Shown here one piece after another: positions 1 to 9,308 of a DNA stretch of 27,837 nucleotides. Where the stretch lies: contig MSJH02000718.1 of assembly GCA_001931875.2 (NCBI GenBank), positions 1 to 27,837 of the forward strand, in the 5' to 3' direction. Positions within the stretch are counted from its first letter, which is position 1; the number at the start of each line of letters is the position of its first letter. The notes beneath the pieces are model-generated. The model did not search any database. It was not told the DNA's origin and worked only from the letters and a program-made list of their open reading frames with translations. This DNA is from Byssochlamys sp. IMV 00236 (lineage: Eukaryota > Ascomycota > Eurotiomycetes > Eurotiales > Thermoascaceae). Made by a program: the position numbers and the translations under genes.

Positions 1-2
1 GC

Positions 3-201
3 CAAACAACTGGCAACATGTACCGACCAAACTCAGCAGGCACTGAATGGCTGAGTTTGGATTGTATATGCACTAAATTTGGTATACAGACTCCAAACAA
101 GTGTATTACTGCTCATACAAAATTTCGAAGCGATACAATAAGAACTAAGCGAGTAGCCTATGCCAAAAGTTGAAAATGCAAAACATGTTGCCAGTTGTTT
201 G
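3..201. mobile_element. Candidate MITE with 19-bp terminal inverted repeats
   Basis: Positions 3-21 (CAAACAACTGGCAACATGT) are the exact reverse complement of 183-201, giving a ~199-bp unit with perfect 19-bp inverted ends and no coding capacity. A second inverted pair (CCAAACTCAGC / GCTGAGTTTGG) forms a hairpin at about 27-60, inside the left end. The unit lies in the first intron of the minus-strand gene starting at 333. The left flank is outside the window apart from 2 bases, so a target-site duplication cannot be tested. An alternative is that these are the ends of an unrelated palindrome. Confidence 0.4.
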
Positions 202-224
202 AGTCACTGTATATATATATTTAC

Positions 225-333
225 CTCTTGTAAATTGCTGCCATAGGTTTACTCTTCTTTCACTTAGGTCTTCTTCACGTAAAGGAGTGGCCATATCTGA
301 GCGTATAGAATACTTTGGCTGCTTGTCAAACAT
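225..333 (-). CDS. First exon of an unidentified gene (runs off window)
   Basis: An ATG at 333-331 opens a 36-codon exon beginning MFDKQPKYSIRS and ending WQQFTRG. It stops at a good donor, G|GTAAAT (GT at 224-223), in phase 1. The peptide is polar and rich in charged residues, with no signal peptide or membrane segment. I do not recognise the family. Reading on into the intron gives a stop soon after, so the next exon must lie to the left of the window, past the candidate MITE. The gene is divergent from the ArfGAP gene and shares an ~840-bp intergenic region with it. It could be a chance exon; the donor site and the codon-like composition are the only support. Confidence 0.45.
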
Positions 334-655
334 ATAAAGAGAAAAAAAGAAAGAGGAAATAAAGGTCTAAAAATGGGAACAGCCTTTTATATATTATGGA
401 ATAACAACAATAAAAAGAAATAAAGAAACATTGTATATGTGTTTATATCATTTCTTTTAAATGACTTTTTTTTTTTTTTGCATACAAAGGCGTTGCGCAA
501 AGGTGCATCCTTTTTGTCACGTCTACTTTACTTTTCTACGACATCTTTTTACCTTTTTTTTCTTTACTGATATATTGCCACTTGTTGGTTTAATCATTCT
601 CAAAAGTCACATATAAACTACTTTAAGTAACTTTTTTGTTGTGTGCTTATGTTAT

Positions 656-745
656 TATGATGAAAAGCTATAAAAAATGCAGTTAAACCAATGATGAAAG
701 CATAAATAAGCTGAGCTCTTATTTCTTATAGCTTTCATTATCATA
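656..745. repeat. Nested imperfect inverted repeats (hairpin-forming)
   Basis: AAATAAG (704-710) pairs with CTTATTT (718-724) around a 7-nt loop. Outside it, ATGATGAAAGCAT (691-703) roughly pairs with GCTTTCATTATCAT (731-744). A further copy at 656-673 (TATGATGAAAAGCTATAA) is an almost exact reverse complement of 726-745. Function is unknown; it lies in a divergent promoter region. Confidence 0.5.
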
Positions 746-948
746 CATGTACCTGAATACTAACACAAAAGGACTCCCCTCAACTATCATGCATACATAG
801 AATGAAAACCTGGCATCCAAGTTTCATATAACCTCTATAAGAAAAAGATATATATCTAGTCTTTTTCTTTTTGATCTGTATATACATATATGTCCGTGCG
901 TGCCTTTGACTGCCCTCACTCAATGGCAATTGAAGGGGGTAGATCATT

Positions 949-959
949 TATATAAATAG
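949..959 (+). promoter_or_regulatory. Putative TATA box of the ArfGAP gene
   Basis: TATATAAATAG lies 218 bp upstream of the ArfGAP ATG, in a promoter-like context after a CAATGG at 921-926. Assignment is by position and consensus only. Confidence 0.4.
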
Positions 960-1111
960 GAGATCAAAAAAGAGAGAGGGAGAAGAGTGAAAGTATTCTA
1001 CAAGCATAAGATATATAAGCTTATTTTAGCTTAACAAGAGTCTATAAGCAAAGGAAGAGGACAATATAATCAAAAGAGTGAAAGACTAATAAATAAAGAG
1101 ATTTTTATTGG

Positions 1112-1132
1112 ATGAAATTTATGCTGTATTGA
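1112..1132 (+). promoter_or_regulatory. Short upstream ORF before the ArfGAP start
   Basis: ATG AAA TTT ATG CTG TAT TGA (six codons) lies 45 bases before the main ATG, in a different frame. If the transcript starts near the TATA-like box, this uORF would be in the 5' leader and could lower translation of the main frame. Confidence 0.35.
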
Positions 1133-1176
1133 GGACTCTGAGAAATCGCGTTCTTGAAACTCCCTTTATCTTTAAA

Positions 1177-2623
1177 ATGCCTGAACCAACCAAGGAACAA
1201 ATTCAGCTTGTATTTAAAAAACTAAAGCAAAACCGTTACAATAAAGTAAATAATAAAGACAAAATGGTCTGTAACCATAACTCATTTCTTTCTGTAGTCA
1301 TGCTTTGATTGCCACACTAAGAATCCAGACTGGGCTTCAGTATCATTTGGCATCTACATTTGTACCAACTGTTCTTCTGCTCACAGAAACTTGGGGGTCC
1401 ATATTAGCTTTGTAAGGTAAACTACAATAAAAAGATACATGCCTATTTTTATATGACTAACTATACTAGATCGACTGTGCTTGACTCTTGGACCTGGGAC
1501 CAACTACGTCTGATGAAAGTAGGCGGAAACCAAGTAGCTTCTGAATTCTTTTCGAAATCATCAATCAGTACGACTAACGATGCCAGACAAAAATACAGTA
1601 GTAGAGCTGGTCAACAGTATAAGGAGCTATTAACAAAGAGAGCAGCTGAAGATGCCATCATGTAATGTAAAATAGAGTTGATGGATTTAAACTAACCCTT
1701 TGTTTTTGAACTGTAGGCATCCTACCAATGTAGTAATTGACATTGACGTCCAAGAAGAAAATGAGCCTCCAAAGAAGGAAGAAAAGAAGGAGGAAGAGAA
1801 AGAGGTCGAAGAAAAGAAAGAACCAGTGAGCAAGCCTGTGGAGGAGAATCCACCAGTACAAACAACACAAACAACACAAACTACGCCTACTACGCCTACT
1901 ACGCCTACTACATCTACTACGTCAAAGCCACCTACTACTCGAACAACATCAACGAACCGAACAGCAATGGGCATACGTGCACCTCGTAAGCCAGGAAAGA
2001 CTGCAAAGCTTGGAGTCAAGAAAGCACCGGTCAACTTCAATTTCGAAGTAGCTGAGGCACAAGCGAAACAAGATTTGGAACGAAAAGCCAAATATCAAGA
2101 AGAAGAAGAAAAAGAAGAGACGACAAAGGATGAGGAAGGCTCAAGAAAGCCCTTATCTTCTCGGCTGATGTATCAAGACAACAACACCGCAAAGGAGGAG
2201 GAATACGAGAAATTAGGCTTTGGCATGGCTCGTTTGAACGTGTCAATGCCTGAACAAAAACCATACACAGAAGAAACAACATCAGCAAGAGAAAAGTTTG
2301 GTTCAGCACGTGCTATATCTTCAGACCAATATTTTGGCAGGAACGAATATGATCCTGCCATTTCAGCTGCTGAACAGAGTCGTCTTTCCCAATTCTCATC
2401 TGCAAAGGCTATTTCGTCCGATATGTACTTTGGCAGAGATTCACAAGAGGTAGATACGTACAGTGGACATGATACAGTCTCATTGACTGACTGGGATAAC
2501 GTACAAGACCATGCAGTGGCTATGGCACGTAGAATCGTCGATCAGGCTGCCCTGGATCTGGACGCAGTGAAGGATCTTGCGGAGAATGCGACGAATAAAG
2601 TGAGAAGTTATTTTAATACATAA
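1177..2623 (+). CDS. GLO3: Glo3/ArfGAP2-3-type Arf GTPase-activating protein
   Basis: It stimulates GTP hydrolysis by Arf1 on Golgi membranes and couples this to COPI coat function in Golgi-to-ER transport (family knowledge). Four exons (1177-1245, 1298-1416, 1470-1661, 1717-2623) joined by 52-55-bp introns keep frame and give 428 aa. The ArfGAP zinc finger is complete: C25-x2-C28-x16-C45-x2-C48, then the arginine finger R53 in AHRNLG, followed by [13 protein letters not shown] and VGGN. The middle is Lys/Glu-rich and then a Thr/Pro repeat encoded by ACTACG-type triplets (about 1861-1925). The C-terminus carries two copies of an AISSDxYFGR motif, the Glo3 motif that separates ArfGAP2/3 from Gcs1/ArfGAP1. 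The gene converges on the aspartic protease gene on the opposite strand. The first AUG is used here; an in-frame non-AUG extension is open upstream to 1093. Confidence 0.95.
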
Positions 2624-2644
2624 AACAGTTTTATATGTGTATTC

Positions 2645-2650
2645 AATAAA
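2645..2650 (+). terminator. Poly(A) signal of the ArfGAP gene
   Basis: AATAAA occurs 22 bases after the TAA stop and is followed by a T-rich stretch. It sits only ~53 bases from the stop codon of the convergent protease gene, so the 3' UTRs probably overlap. Confidence 0.6.
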
Positions 2651-2702
2651 GTATTTCTTGATATTTCTCCCACCGTTGTTTGTTTGATAGTCATTCAAGA
2701 TG

Positions 2703-4033
2703 TTACAGTTTACATGCAACAGATGAAGATGTTCCTTTTGCCTAAGATATAATGTTTTAGTTTGAAGGCCATATAGGCAATAGGTTACCTTTGCAAAGCC
2801 AATTCGATGCTTTTCCATATCAAATACTAGGAGAATGTCTCTAAGGACCGTATCACCCAACATAATCCAGCCATTTCTGCCCATCATCAAGCTTGGCTCT
2901 GTCGGTAACCAGGGAGCTAATCCAAACATACATAACGAAGAACTCGAGACTGTTTCTCCATTCAAAGGAATAGTCAATGACCCTATCGGAATGCTCAACT
3001 TGATGTCATCGTCCAAGATAAACCGCACATGATGACTTGAATTTGCTGCAGACTGACAGTCAATGAAATATGTTCCCGAGGAATGATCAAGCGTGACATG
3101 AATCCCATCTGCAGAGAGTGCTCGCAGGATAGTATCAATCAGCTGTTGGCTCATGTATGTGAGTGTTGTGCCTGTATCAACAATAAAGTTTCTTGTAGAC
3201 TCAAAGGTTCTATTCATGATCACAGTATGATCATTAGCAATTTCAACAGCCCTGCCGCCCACCATCCAGTATGTCTTATTGGTGTGATCTTCACGAGTTG
3301 CAGTAAAGCAAATGTCACCTTCATACTTGTCATGATTGATGCCGCCCAACACTAACTCTCCTGCCCATCCGTGATCAGATCCCAGGCTGATAGAAAATAG
3401 AGGTTGCTCGATCAAGCCTCGTTTTGCCAGCTGAAAAATAAACGGATCATGATCACTGCTGGAGGATAGTGATGGATAACCTAAGCCCAGGATACCATTT
3501 GCACCCCTGACCTTTGGATAAATAATTTGACTCGTCGAACGTGCCATACCAAACACTTGATCTTCAACATGAGCATTTTCCAAGTACACGCTATCTTGTC
3601 CGTATACGCCTTCGACAAAGCCTATACCATAAGTCACATGAAATGGTTTGTTTAATGATACACTCTTGAACGTATTTGATCTTTGTGAGTCAAAACGAGC
3701 TAAAGGACACTGATACACTGGACAACGCATAGAGGGCACCCATAAATCAGAGCTATATATATAAGTCTTTTCTACGACAAGTCCAGTTTTCTTTCTTTTT
3801 TACCTGCCTGTATCTAAAGCGACAGTAAAGTCTTGTTTAGGATTACCTATACTGATATTTACAAGATATTGAGACCCTTCGTCATTGTACAGCTTGGCAT
3901 AATGCTCATATGATCGATAGTTAAGCTTGTCACTGATTCTATTTTTAGTCAGCCGTAATTCTATATTTTCTGCATGACCTGTCAAGATAAATATAATCGT
4001 GATACAGAACACAAGCAATCTGTAATATATCAT
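2703..4033 (-). CDS. Secreted pepsin-like (A1) aspartic protease, no GPI tail
   Basis: Endopeptidase of family A1, expected to act outside the cell. Three exons (4033-3804, 3752-2789, 2741-2703) with introns of 51 and 47 bp give 410 aa. A hydrophobic signal peptide (residues ~1-21) is followed by a short propeptide without an obvious Lys-Arg site. Both catalytic motifs are intact: DTGSSDLWV (D74) and VDTGTTLTY (D269); the flap has YGIG (~118-121). Intron 1 splits the Ser codon of the first DTGS (AG|C). Without the last intron the frame would run on to 2480 into the ArfGAP gene; splicing GTAACC...CTTAG instead ends the protein at ...GFAKAKGTSSSVACKL, a sensible end that aligns with the start of the paralogue's tail. 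Unlike the paralogue at 7598-6013 it has no Ser-rich spacer or C-terminal hydrophobic segment, so it is probably secreted and soluble. Confidence 0.9.
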
Positions 4034-4206
4034 TCAGACGCCACGGTTTAGCCAGAAAAAGAAAAAGAAACCATCTTTATGCCAGAAAAAGAGATAAAAT
4101 AAATGAAAACCCCAACAGTTAGCAAAGTCCATGTAAATGTTTGTTTCAAAAATAATAAAGAGTTTATTCTAATAGGCATAAAGTGTCTCATTTTACTTTT
4201 TGTCCA

Positions 4207-5190
4207 TTACAAATACAACAACTACAGCAAATATCACAATTAGTTACGCGAACAGTTCTATACCAACAATATCACTTTCTTACCTTCATCTTGCCAAGAC
4301 ACTTTATCGAATCTTGGGCACCACCATCGTTGATGGCATACTTTGTGATAGGGAACTGATAGGTGGTCACTTCTTTAGTAATATACAACTTTGGCCTTAT
4401 CAACTCCAAAGTCAACAAACAAAGCTTAAAGCCCATGATTAAAAAGAAAGGTAGTACAACTTTGTTACTATGTTTAAACAGAGATGAGCCTTTAGTCAAA
4501 TCAAGAATAAAGGCTCGCAATTAAAGTTACATACCTCCAACGCCTCAGTTGTCAAGAACTCGAGTTGCTCTTCATCAAAGTGGACGTCATTCAAAATTAA
4601 CTCTGCTTGCAAATTATCGGGTAACGATTTGACCTAGGAGTTATCACACTTGTCGTTGTTGTCAAATATATGGTCTTTTGACAAACTATTCGATTTGTGT
4701 TATTACAAAGGCATCTAGCAGTCATAAGGATACTTACAAGCAAAAGTACTTTTCTTTTGCAGTCATATTTGCTTTGTGTTTATACGAGCTAAAAAAAACT
4801 CTTCCATGGTATTGATGTCCTTTGTGGTCTAAAGAATATAAATTCAAATCAGCTTCTGAAATATAAACTGCTTTGTATATCAAATACCCTTCTTCTTTTG
4901 GTCACTTTTTTTTATCTTCAAGTAAGATATTAGTGTCTCATAATGGCGATATCATACGTGTTTTTTATAACCATATGTTTTCTTTTTGTCTCTTTAAGAT
5001 CTATTTGAAATAAGGTGAGCGATCAAAGAACAAAGAGCTCTCAGCTTACTCTTTTGATCTTACAAGCTCCGTTCAAACGAGCATCAAGCACTAAGTTTGA
5101 TTCGACTTCAGCAATTTTGTTCATCTTTTTAAGGCGAGCACAACATAAATCAGAAAATAAGTTAATGCTACAAGCGCTGGTTCTACCCAT
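4207..5190 (-). pseudogene. Unrecognised multi-exon gene, probably decayed
   Basis: Several exon-like blocks occur on one strand with good splice signals, but I do not recognise the family. Block 1 (5190-5050) starts MGRTSACSINLF and ends at GTAAGC; an alternative donor GTAAGA lies 10 bases earlier. Block 2 (about 4888-4738) is open for 49 codons and ends TT|GTAAGT. A 52-bp intron leads to block 3 (4685-4535), which joins in frame but holds one TAG at 4636-4634 before VKSLPDN; it ends at GAG|GTATGT. Block 4 (about 4424-4284, containing TTYQFPITKYAINDGG) ends at GTAAGA. A 62-bp intron leads to a final LLYL-stop at 4221-4207. The junctions from block 1 to 2 and from 3 to 4 are unclear. The in-frame TAG and the awkward junctions suggest a pseudogene; an intact gene with a structure I have misread is possible. 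AT content and position are unremarkable. Confidence 0.35.
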
Positions 5191-5249
5191 TACCTATGGT
5201 GTTGTCCAACAAAGTTTTTCAATGTATATCGTCAAGCTAAACATGAATT

Positions 5250-6012
5250 TATAAAGTTTATGTTTCTTTTCAAGGAGGAAGGAGATAAAAAGAATGAAAG
5301 TGATTATATAGGTTTGTAATTGTTATTGTGATTGATCAGTTTATGTTGCTGAACCTTCTGTTATTGACGTGTAGACACTGCTTATTGACCCTTATTCAAT
5401 GTAAGATACAACACCTGGCCCAAAAGTAATGATTCTGACATAACCATCACTGCTAAAAATTGATCAACAATCCTACTGTTGGCGAAACGAGCCATCAAAG
5501 CTAAACTCACTCATCAGATCAGTATTTCTAACGCGCCTCAACATGAAAAGATTATAAATATGTCCCAAGTCGTTATATACTGAAAAGGATATTCGTTTTA
5601 TTTTGTATCGGTTTTGTGGTATTTGTATTGATAGTTAAGGAAATGCACTAGTCACGGATACAGTTATATGTATCTTCATACTCTTCAGAGCTTAAATTCC
5701 GATTAAACAGTTTTGATCTGTGATCAAAAACAAGATGAAAAGAGAAACACTGTTGAAGTAGGAAACTACAACTACAAGAATAAACTGATACTTGTAACAA
5801 TGCATATTTGGATGACCTTTAAGGATTTTTCCTTATTTAAACAAAAAAAAAATAGCCTTTGTAGAAGATGACGCAGGTGTGCAATAAGAGTTTCAGAGGT
5901 TATGCAAACTGTATTTTTTATGCGTGCAAAGATATTTTGTGTTTGTGTAATCTATTTACGGAAATGGTGTATAAATATATATACAGGTGTAATTAATAAT
6001 TATGATGTAATA
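5250..6012. other. Intergenic region downstream of protease B
   Basis: I see no gene here. It is AT-rich and probably carries the 3' UTR of the 7598-6013 protease and the promoter of the cryptic gene at 5190. The only structured element noticed is an 8-bp inverted repeat with a 3-nt loop, TTTTGATC-TGT-GATCAAAA, at 5711-5729. Confidence 0.5.
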
Positions 6013-7598
6013 TTAGAAAGATGACATGGTCACAGCTGTCAATACTAAAGCAGCCAAAGTGATAGATGTTGTCATACTGTGATCAAAGACTGACCCTGCT
6101 GCACTGCTTGTACCAGATGATGGACTAGATCCTGAAGCAGTACTGTTTCCTACGCTGACTCTTCCACCAATACCTTTGCTAGCAGCCAAACCAACTCGGT
6201 TCTGTCCCATGTCAAAGACCATGTAAGCAGAGCGAAGAACAGAGTCACCCACGAGATACATGTTGGCCCCAATACTTCCGGAACCTCCAAGAGGAGCGAT
6301 ACCGAACATGCAAACGGAGGCAGTGGATACATCTTTGCTATCAAGAGGAATGACCAACTCGGAAGCGGGGACACTCAAGACGATAGGACTAGATGATCTG
6401 GAACTTGACGTAGACATCTGGAGCTCGAATCTTGCTGGACTATTGGCCGTGTTACAGTCAACAGCAAAGACACCTGAGGATCGATCAAGAGCATAACCGT
6501 TACTACCAGCAAATGCGGAGACGATTTCAGTAGCAACAGAGGTAGGCAGGTATGTCAATGTTGTGCCTGTGTCTAAAATGAATGCACCCATCTCTTTGAG
6601 ATTCCAATATGGGTTCGAACCATGGTTTGCGTTTTGAACACCCAATCCTTGTCCATAGACCATCCAATAATAGAATTTACTGTTATTTCCTCCTAACGCG
6701 CTTGGTCGTTTCGAGGTTAATCCAGCCACGGGCAGGTAAGTCAAGTTGCCTTCGAATTTGCTTTGATCAACGCCGCCAAAGATGATTTCGCCTGACCAAC
6801 CGGATTTAGAGATGCTGTTGAGGTAGATTGAAAAAACAGGCTCTTTGATCAGATTCTGCGATACCAGGTTAAATACAAATGGATTATATGCGTTTCCTCC
6901 CTGACTGTTAGCCTGTGTTAGAGCTGGATAGCCAAGACCGAGGATACCATTGGCTTCGATTTGATTATTATTTGCACTGCCATTGAAGCCTGGAGCAGAT
7001 GAGCCTTCACCACCAGCAGATGGGTTAGGTTGTAGAATATCCTTGGTGAAGGTAGCCAGACCGAACTGTTGGTTGGATACAGTTGCGCCACCTACGGTCA
7101 CGGTATCTGTAGCATAAGTGCCATTGACATTACCAATACCATACTGGATACCAAAGTTCTGATTCAGTGACTTGAACGAGGACGAATTTGAAGAGCTGAA
7201 TCGGGAAAACGGACAGGCATTTGATGGACATTCAGTCGAGGGAACCCAGAGGTCAGCACTATACCACATATGTAATCAGAACACGGTTATGTCATATCTC
7301 TCTTATTTGTTCATTACCTTCCGGTATCAAGAGTAACTATGAAGTTCTGAGGTGGGGTACCAATGCCCACTTCAACAAGATATTGTGAACCTTGATCATT
7401 GTATAAATTTGCTTCGAATGGATCTCGCTTATTGAATCTCCTCTTTGATAATAGTTGATACCTCTTCTTTGCAAACTCGAGTGCATAACTTGGATCATGA
7501 TTACGAATTATGGGTGCTCGTATGATGCCTTCCTCATGATTAGTAGCAGCATAAACTGCAGTAGTTATAAAAGCAAAAATGGCAGTAGCAATATACAT
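6013..7598 (-). CDS. GPI-anchored yapsin-like aspartic protease
   Basis: Family A1 endopeptidase, expected at the plasma membrane or cell wall. Two exons (7598-7318 and 7258-6013; 59-bp intron) give 508 aa. Signal peptide ~1-17; the propeptide ends at a Kex2-type Lys-Arg (residues 57-58, FNKR|D). Catalytic motifs are DTGSADLWV (D91) and LDTGTTLTY (D323), with YGIG in the flap (~133-136). The C-terminus is a Ser/Gly-rich spacer followed by a hydrophobic tail (ITLAALVLTAVTMSSF), the signature of a GPI-attachment signal. The intron falls in the Ser codon of DTG|S, exactly as in the protease at 4033-2703, showing common descent. An insertion of Gly/Ser/Asn-rich sequence (~172-193) before ANGILGLGYP is not found in the other copy. 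Confidence 0.95.
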
Positions 7599-9118
7599 TT
7601 TCTTTTTTTGAGAGTCAAAAAGATGAATGGAAAGAAGAGATTAAAAAATAAGCGAGCTTTTTTAAAACACCATCACAGGCGGAATATAATTAGATCATTA
7701 CACCGACAAGTGACCCGATGAAACCCTGCCCCCACAATGTGGCTATTTTTAATCCAATGACAAATTCTATGCATGTTTCTATTTAGCCAAGCAAATAAAA
7801 AATAATGAAAGGGAAGAGAAACCAAAGATGGATTAATCGAAAGTTCCTGTTTCAGAGTTGTCATTGAATAAAGCTGCCGTTTAAACGAATGGAGCTGTTT
7901 ATCAATAGTTACGTCAGATAGAAAAGGAGTTTTAATACATATAAAAAAATAAAGACGCACAAACCCTTCAAGAAGCTTGGGAAGAGCATGTTTGTAACTG
8001 CTGTTGTAATGCCAACTGGAAAGAAGAATAAACATTTTTAAAGATCCGATTGTTTCTATTTTCAGAAAATGACGCATTGTGTTCTTCTTGGCGAACTGCG
8101 GCCATTTGCAAAAGTCGTGTTTTCTAGTCAAAGTTTCGTTTATTTATCATGATCCAAGTGTGTGTTATATAAAAGAATAACATGATGTTAAGGAAATTGA
8201 TTAAACCTCGCAATGAGCTGAGGCTTGTGATATAGCATGATGTAGTTGATATATTTTATGTAATGTTGAGAATATAATCGACCATTGAGACCAGGAAAGG
8301 ATAATTCAAGAAGTAATGAATGAACGCAATAATAGTACTTTTAAAAGGAGCACTGTAATAGCAAGTGTATAGAGATGTTTAGCCGTTTAAAGGCAAGTAA
8401 TGGAGTACTTTTTCGTAAAAATGTATCGGATGTCTAGCACATCGGTGTTAGCCATACGACAGCATCCAAGGGTATAGAGGTTGACAGTAACTTAGAATTT
8501 CGGATTCTCCAGAGCCTATCTATTGTATGCTGCGATAATTGCTTTCGTAGTGATCTCGAATATGCGTTTATCCGGTTTATCAGCCGCAGAGGACATAACT
8601 CACCATAGGGGAGTCTTGAAAGTAGCTCTATTTTACTATTGAGCTGAGCATAACATACCTATTTTGTAAAAATTCAAAGACAGCTGTGCCTATAAAAACC
8701 AAGACCACCTACTCTTTTTCTTTTGCATAAATTGACAACAATTTACAAGGAACAAACAAGGAACAAACAATGTAGGAATAACTCTTGTTTGTCAAGACGT
8801 AATATTAACAGATACTAAAACACAAAAAGGTGCTTTATGATTATCTTATCATGAACAAAGTAACATAACTGAGAATATACACATGATGTCCTCTCAGGAC
8901 TTGTTTGGCAGCTCTTGCCGACTGTGTAAAATACAACATCAAGACAACGAAACATTATTCGGCTCTTGAGTTGAATGGTCAATAAATGATGGTTTGTTCA
9001 AAGCATAAGGGCAGTTGCCCAGGGCGACCAAGATAAAATCCCCCCTAAAAAAAACAACAACAATACAAGGTCATATTTCCACAAAGTGGCTTCAGTGTAG
9101 CCAGAAGAGATACTATTA
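7599..9118. other. Long intergenic region, no convincing gene
   Basis: This is upstream of the GPI-protease. A 152-codon open frame on the minus strand (8131-7673) has an unstructured, aromatic-rich translation without recognisable domains, and I do not call it. A more GC-balanced block at about 8400-8650 gives a ~55-codon minus-strand open stretch without a start; it may be an old relic. No tRNA or snRNA consensus was found. Confidence 0.5.
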
Positions 9119-9214
9119 TCAAGTCTTGATCACATCGTTGGCCTTCATTTTGGCAGCTTGTTCTAGTTTTTGACACAGCCCTTCGCCATCTAAAATCTCT
9201 TTCAGCCTATCGTC
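9119..9214 (-). pseudogene. Orphan coding-like fragment (31 codons)
   Basis: Between a TAA at 9217-9215 and a TGA at 9121-9119 lies a frame reading DDRLKEILDGEGLC and ending AAKMKANDVIKT, which looks like the amphipathic C-terminus of a real protein. An AG two bases into the block could be a splice acceptor. No upstream exon was found before the convergently read membrane-protein stop at 9309. It is either a gene remnant or the last exon of an unseen gene. Confidence 0.25.
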
Positions 9215-9308
9215 TTAATTCGTAGAGACTTTTATAAAATTTTAACCTTTATTTATGATTATTTATAGTCTAAGATGTAATATATTGGGTATCTATAGGA
9301 GTTCTATC

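Larger units (their letters stand above)
334..1176. other. Divergent intergenic/promoter region
   Basis: No gene is seen between the minus-strand exon at 333 and the ArfGAP start at 1177. The region is AT-rich, with T tracts (about 468-479). It contains nested inverted repeats at 656-745 and a TATA-like box at 949-959. The last ~200 bases are purine-rich and are probably 5' UTR of the ArfGAP gene, including a six-codon upstream ORF at 1112-1132. Confidence 0.6.

Noticed and set aside
1687..2091. 134-codon antisense frame rich in Val/Gly
   Set aside because: It is the mirror of the Thr/Pro repeat and Lys/Glu-rich part of the ArfGAP exon.
2480..2702. Continuation of the protease frame antisense to the ArfGAP gene
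   Set aside because: The translation after GFAK has no similarity to protease tails and overlaps another coding region; a canonical 47-bp intron gives a better end at 2703.
7673..8131. 152-codon minus-strand open frame
   Set aside because: No domain, signal or low-complexity pattern typical of a gene, no splice-site support, and it occupies the upstream region of the GPI-protease.
8400..8650. Possible structured RNA or tRNA in a GC-balanced block
   Set aside because: No tRNA A/B box, cloverleaf or snRNA consensus could be found on either strand.
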